DNA of 64,000 nt, taken from Chryseobacterium mucoviscidosis (GTDB lineage: Bacteria > Bacteroidota > Bacteroidia > Flavobacteriales > Weeksellaceae). A model generated the notes under the pieces. That model was not told where the DNA came from, did not search any database, and was given only the letters and a program-made list of their open reading frames with translations. The stretch is taken from assembly GCF_002177115.1 (NCBI RefSeq), contig NZ_MVAG01000080.1, forward strand, positions 1 to 64,000, read 5' to 3'. Positions within the stretch are counted from its first letter, which is position 1; the number at the start of each line of letters is the position of its first letter. A program made the position numbers and the translations under genes. Shown one piece after another: positions 60,395 through 64,000 of the stretch.

Positions 60395-61633
60395 ATGAAC
60401 GAACAAGACACAGAAAACAGATTTGAATTCCTGAAGGGCGATAAAGTACTTTGGATGGTCATTCTTGTGATCTCCATTTTCTCTATTTTCCCGGTTTATT
60501 CTGCAAGTTCGAATCTGGAATATATCGTCAACAACGGGACCACAACCGGTCACGTTATCAAACATATGTTCTTCGTGGTCTTAGGTTTGGGAATCATGAG
60601 AGTAGTCGGAATGGTAAAATACGAATACATCGGAAAACTCAGCAGCATCATGCTTGGTTTAATGGTTATTTTACTGATTGTCACCATGTTCACAGGACAG
60701 ACCATTGATGGAGCCAGTGCTTCACGATGGCTGAAAATTCCCGGAACGCCGATTTCATTCCAGCCGTCTTCCTTTGCTTTTTTAATGCTGATTATTTATC
60801 TGTGCAGATATTTAACCAAGAAAATAACGCGGGAACGGCTTCCGATTGAGAACATCATGTACATCTTCGGTCCCATTCTGCTGGTTTTTGTTTTGGTAGC
60901 AAAAGATAATGGTTCAACGGCGTTGATGATTTTAATGGTTTCGGTGATTGTGCTCGTTATCGGACAGTTACACTGGAAGTACATTGCAGGATTTATTTCT
61001 GCATCATTCATTGCAATTGTTTTGTTTTTACTGGTGGCTTTAAACACAAACCTAATCGGAGGAAACCGTGTTCACACGTGGATGAGTCGTATTGAAACCT
61101 TTACATCCAGCAAAGCAAAAACAGCCGATGTGGATGACGAAAGTGTAAAAGCTAAAAATTATCAGGTGATGATGGCAAAAGCAGCTATCGTACACGGCGG
61201 AGTTACAGGAATGGGACCCGGCAAAAGTGCTTTAAAACAAATGCTTCCGCAGTCTGCCTCCGACTTCATTTTCGCCGTGATTGTAGAAGAATACGGAGTG
61301 ATCGGAGCGGTTTTTCTGGTAAGTTTATATTTAATCATGATTATCCGTATCGTAATGATAGCCAGCAAGATGCCCGCATTTTTCGGCTCTTTGCTCGTTC
61401 TCAGCCTCGGAGTAATGATTTTTATACAACTTTCTGTAAATATTGCAGTTGCCGTCAATTTAATCCCTGTTACAGGGCAACCGCTGCCTTTAATAAGTTA
61501 CGGAGGAACCTCAATGTTGGTAACATATTTGCAGTTAGGAATTATTTTAAACATAAGCTCCAGAATTCAGATTTACGATGAAGAAGGAATGGGCAAAAAA
61601 CAAAGCATAGCAGAGATTAACGACATTGCTTAA
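60395..61633 (+). CDS. ftsW: Septal peptidoglycan polymerase FtsW
   Basis: FtsW is a SEDS-family glycosyltransferase that polymerises lipid II with the division PBP. The protein has about ten TM helices, the VHTWMSRIETF and GPGKSALKQMLPQSASDFIFAVIVEEYG segments and the C-terminal NLIPVTGQPLPLISYGGTSM signature. The start at 60395 (MNEQDTENRFEF, 412 aa) is preferred; an ATG at 60362 would add 11 repeat-derived residues (MAISQKPTALY) and overlap murD. Confidence 0.95.
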   Translation: MNEQDTENRFEFLKGDKVLWMVILVISIFSIFPVYSASSNLEYIVNNGTTTGHVIKHMFFVVLGLGIMRVVGMVKYEYIGKLSSIMLGLMVILLIVTMFTGQTIDGASASRWLKIPGTPISFQPSSFAFLMLIIYLCRYLTKKITRERLPIENIMYIFGPILLVFVLVAKDNGSTALMILMVSVIVLVIGQLHWKYIAGFISASFIAIVLFLLVALNTNLIGGNRVHTWMSRIETFTSSKAKTADVDDESVKAKNYQVMMAKAAIVHGGVTGMGPGKSALKQMLPQSASDFIFAVIVEEYGVIGAVFLVSLYLIMIIRIVMIASKMPAFFGSLLVLSLGVMIFIQLSVNIAVAVNLIPVTGQPLPLISYGGTSMLVTYLQLGIILNISSRIQIYDEEGMGKKQSIAEINDIA

Positions 61634-61667
61634 GATAAAAAAAGAATATAAAAAGATTTAAACAGAA

Positions 61668-62828
61668 ATGAATAGTCAATCAGCAGATAGCCAAAAATCA
61701 AAATCCATCCGCGTTTTATTATCCGGAGGAGGAACAGGAGGACACATCTTTCCTGCTATTGCTATTGCGGACGAAATCAGAAAAAGATTTCCCGATGCTG
61801 AATTTTTGTTCATAGGAGCCAACGGAAAAATGGAAATGGAAAAAGTTCCGCAGGCAGGTTATAAAATCGAAGGAATTGATATTTCCGGAATCAACAGAGG
61901 AAATCTTCTGTCGAATCTAGGATTGCCTTTTAAAATTTTAAAAAGTTTATCCAAATCGAAGAAGATTATTAAAAGTTTCGCTCCGGATTTTGCCGTGGGA
62001 ACAGGAGGTTTCGCAAGCGGACCGGCTTTGTACGAGGCAAGTAAACTGGGAATTCCTATTTTTATTCAGGAACAGAATGCTCATGCAGGAGTTACGAATA
62101 AAATTTTAAGTAAAAAAGCAAAAGCCGTATTCACCGCCTATCCGAAAGTGGAAGGATTTCCGGCTGAAAAAATAAAATTTCTGGGGAATCCGATTCGGGA
62201 GAATATCATTTCGGGAATGCAGGAAACCACTCAGGCAAAAGAAAAAATGGGCTTGGATAAAGATAAACTGACGATTTTATCTGTCGGAGGATCTTTAGGT
62301 TCAAGAACATTAAATAACGGATGGAAAGACAATCTGGAAAACCTTAAAGAAAAAGGATACCAGTTGATCTGGCAAACCGGAAAATTGGATTATAAGGAAA
62401 TTGTTGATAGTTGGCAGTTGGCAGTTGATGGAAAGACAAACGACCAGCAACTATCAACCAACAACCAAATACAAATTAAGGAATTTATAAAAGACATGGA
62501 AACAGCCTATTCTGCAGCAGATGTCATTGTTTCCAGAGCAGGAGCAATTGCCATTTCAGAGTTGGCGGTTGCGCAGAAGCCGGTGTTATTGGTTCCCTTC
62601 CCTTTTGCAGCGGAAGACCATCAAACCAAAAACGCAATAAATCTGGTTGAAAAAAATGCAGCCCGAATGGTAAAAGACTCTGAAATGCAGGAAAAATTCT
62701 GGAATACCCTTTCAGAAATATGCGAAAATGAAAAAGTAAGAAAAGAAATGTCTGAAAATCTGAAATATTTTGCCAAACCAAATGCAGCAAAAGAGATTGT
62801 AGACGAGATTTTTAAAGTGATAAAATAA
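61668..62828 (+). CDS. murG: UDP-GlcNAc:undecaprenyl-PP-MurNAc-pentapeptide transferase, with internal insertion
   Basis: MurG makes lipid II. GGGTGGHIFPAIAIADE, the GTGGFASGPALYEASKLGIP and QEQNAHAGVTNKIL region, GGSLGSRTLN and SRAGAIAISELAVAQKPVLLVPFP confirm it. 386 aa, slightly long. Two oddities: a 12-residue Ser/Gln/Lys N-terminal extension (MNSQSADSQKSKS) and an insertion at about residues 247-268 (DSWQLAVDGKTNDQQLSTNN) between KLDYKEI and QIKEFIKDM. The insertion is encoded by a repeat-like inverted sequence. Confidence 0.95.
   Translation: MNSQSADSQKSKSIRVLLSGGGTGGHIFPAIAIADEIRKRFPDAEFLFIGANGKMEMEKVPQAGYKIEGIDISGINRGNLLSNLGLPFKILKSLSKSKKIIKSFAPDFAVGTGGFASGPALYEASKLGIPIFIQEQNAHAGVTNKILSKKAKAVFTAYPKVEGFPAEKIKFLGNPIRENIISGMQETTQAKEKMGLDKDKLTILSVGGSLGSRTLNNGWKDNLENLKEKGYQLIWQTGKLDYKEIVDSWQLAVDGKTNDQQLSTNNQIQIKEFIKDMETAYSAADVIVSRAGAIAISELAVAQKPVLLVPFPFAAEDHQTKNAINLVEKNAARMVKDSEMQEKFWNTLSEICENEKVRKEMSENLKYFAKPNAAKEIVDEIFKVIK
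62403..62458 (+). repeat. Inverted repeat inside murG
   Basis: GTTGATAGTTG at 62403-62413 is perfectly complementary to CAACTATCAAC at 62448-62458. Between them is a direct repeat of TTGGCAG. It resembles the (GTTGGCA)n-type intergenic repeats of flavobacteria and lies in frame. Confidence 0.75.
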
Positions 62829-63478
62829 TGCCACGCGAGCTTTCTACATATAGAAAATTCATTTACGAAGATGATGCTTTAGAATTAATAAAAATTCTGG
62901 AAGAGAATCATATTGCTTATGAATTGGCAAATAATTCTTCACAATTAGACTCCAGTTTTGGAGGCGATATAAACACAAAACAGTTTGAATTAAAAATTCA
63001 AAAAGAAGATTTTAGTCAGGTCGAGAAATTAGAAGAAGATTTAGTTAAAAAAGAAATTGAAAATGTAGATCAAGACTATTACCTTTTTGATTCTTCTGAT
63101 GAAGAACTGATTGAAATTGTAACAAAAAAAGAAGAATGGAACAAATTTGATTATTTACTCGCTCAAAAAATATTAAAACAAAGAGGAAAGGAAATTAGCC
63201 CGGAACTTTTAAATGTGATAAATAAACAAAGAATTAAAGATCTTTCAACTCAGGAAGAAAGTCCGACTTGGTTAATAATAATCGGATACACTTCTGCCTT
63301 TTTTGCCGGATTTTTAGGTGTATTTGTTGGAGCTTATTTAATGTATTATAAAAAAGCTTTACCAAATGGTGATAGAATTTATGGCTTTACTAAAAAAGAC
63401 AGAAGCCACGGACAAAACATTCTAATTATCTCTGCAATAGCTTTTTTTGTATGGATTGGAATAAAACTTTTTAGTTAA
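62828..63478 (+). CDS. Unknown protein with DUF2007-like N-terminus inserted in the dcw cluster (Y)
   Basis: A 216-aa protein. The first ~75 residues (DDALELIKILEENHIAYEL, SQLDSSFGG) resemble the DUF2007 putative signal-transducing domain. A Glu/Lys-rich middle follows, and the C-terminus has two TM helices (about 147-168 and 197-213). It starts on the last base of the murG stop (TAATG), so it is translationally coupled to murG, and ends 10 nt before murC. No enzymatic motif. Similar genes occur in Bacteroidota but the role in cell-wall synthesis, if any, is unknown. Confidence 0.72.
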   Translation: MPRELSTYRKFIYEDDALELIKILEENHIAYELANNSSQLDSSFGGDINTKQFELKIQKEDFSQVEKLEEDLVKKEIENVDQDYYLFDSSDEELIEIVTKKEEWNKFDYLLAQKILKQRGKEISPELLNVINKQRIKDLSTQEESPTWLIIIGYTSAFFAGFLGVFVGAYLMYYKKALPNGDRIYGFTKKDRSHGQNILIISAIAFFVWIGIKLFS

Positions 63479-63488
63479 ATTATAATAA

Positions 63489-64000
63489 ATGAACAATTTA
63501 GAAACATATCAAAATTTTTACTTCGTTGGGATCGGAGGGATCGGGATGAGTGCTTTGGCGCGCTATTTCCATGCTTCGGGCAAGAAAGTTTCAGGCTACG
63601 ATAAAACCAACACCAAACTTACTCAGACTTTAATGAGCGAGGGAATTGATATTGTTTTTGAAGATGTTATTGATGAAAAAATCTCTTCGCTTCAGAAAGA
63701 ACATACATTAGTTATTTACACTCCGGCGATTAAGAAACTGGACATTTTAGATTATTTCAACAACAATGGGTTTGAAGTATTAAAACGTGCAAAAGTTTTA
63801 GGGTTAATCACGGAAAATACAGACTGCATTGCTGTTGCCGGAACTCACGGAAAGACAACCACTTCCACTCTGGTTTCACACCTGTGCAAAGAAGCAGATT
63901 TGCCTTTTTCATGTTTTCTGGGAGGAATTTCTGAGAATTTTAAGTCAAATTTCCTCTACAACGGCTCACAATATTCCGTTGTGGAAGCAGATGAATACGA
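63489..64000 (+). CDS. murC: UDP-MurNAc:L-Ala ligase, partial (3' end beyond the window)
   Basis: About 170 codons of MurC from ATG at 63489 to the window edge. The start (MNNLETYQNFYFVGIGGIGM, then SALARYF) has the dinucleotide-like GIGGIGMSALA, and further on are VIYTPAIKK and the ATP loop VAGTHGKTTTSTLVSHL, then VVEADEYD. MurC adds the first stem-peptide L-Ala. It follows Y by 10 nt and continues the cluster. Confidence 0.96.
   Translation, partial: MNNLETYQNFYFVGIGGIGMSALARYFHASGKKVSGYDKTNTKLTQTLMSEGIDIVFEDVIDEKISSLQKEHTLVIYTPAIKKLDILDYFNNNGFEVLKRAKVLGLITENTDCIAVAGTHGKTTTSTLVSHLCKEADLPFSCFLGGISENFKSNFLYNGSQYSVVEADEY

Overview
The window looks like a chromosomal segment of a flavobacterium of the Chryseobacterium type (Bacteroidota, Weeksellaceae). 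The evidence is the AT-rich DNA, the TAnnTTTG type -7 promoter boxes in place of sigma70 boxes, the absence of Shine-Dalgarno sequences, the families present (DUF5686, TonB-dependent receptors, DUF2797, MNIO-era 'bacteriocin-like' MKNLKK leader peptides) and the flavobacterial order of the division/cell-wall cluster. It is ordinary chromosome rather than prophage or plasmid; the only mobile-element trace is the start of an IS transposase cut by the left edge. No tRNA, rRNA or CRISPR array was seen.

Layout. 1-4.2 kb: IS transposase fragment, a DUF5686 outer-membrane protein, two bacteriocin-like peptide genes (one frameshifted in an 8-A run) and the rplU-rpmA ribosomal pair. 4.3-16.3 kb: a zinc-protease-like lipoprotein, an acyltransferase, miaE, a FAD monooxygenase/PLP enzyme pair, a TonB receptor, a PQQ sugar dehydrogenase and a BlaI/BlaR1-like regulator pair. 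16.4-28.4 kb: uvrB, an AI-2E/membrane-protein operon, pabB-pabC, menD, a 2OG-Fe(II) oxygenase, two more bacteriocin-like peptides in divergent orientation and a radical SAM protein. 28.4-43.3 kb: an AsmA-like protein, DUF2797, DUF389, a nucleotide-sugar epimerase, secA, a siderophore receptor with a PepSY reductase partner, a ROK kinase and msrA.

43.4-49.8 kb is the most unusual part. A TPR-lipoprotein histidine kinase and its response regulator sit between an unknown membrane protein gene and a four-gene operon (small basic secreted protein, YegP-like DUF1508 protein, PD-(D/E)XK nuclease related to type I restriction R subunits, Cys-rich SH3 lipoprotein). An inverted repeat TACGG-TTTT-CCGTA occurs upstream of both the unknown gene and the operon, each time centred 33 bp from the -7 box. 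This is the spacing expected of a response-regulator operator, so the locus looks like a self-contained two-component regulon of unknown function.

49.8-64 kb: elaA-like acetyltransferase, engB and an alpha/beta hydrolase on the minus strand, then the dcw cluster mraZ-rsmH-ftsL-pbp(ftsI)-murE-X-mraY-murD-ftsW-murG-Y-murC, preceded by a double TGGGA MraZ operator. X and Y are two unknown membrane-anchored proteins inserted in the cluster, and murG carries an in-frame, repeat-derived insertion that can form an 11-bp hairpin.
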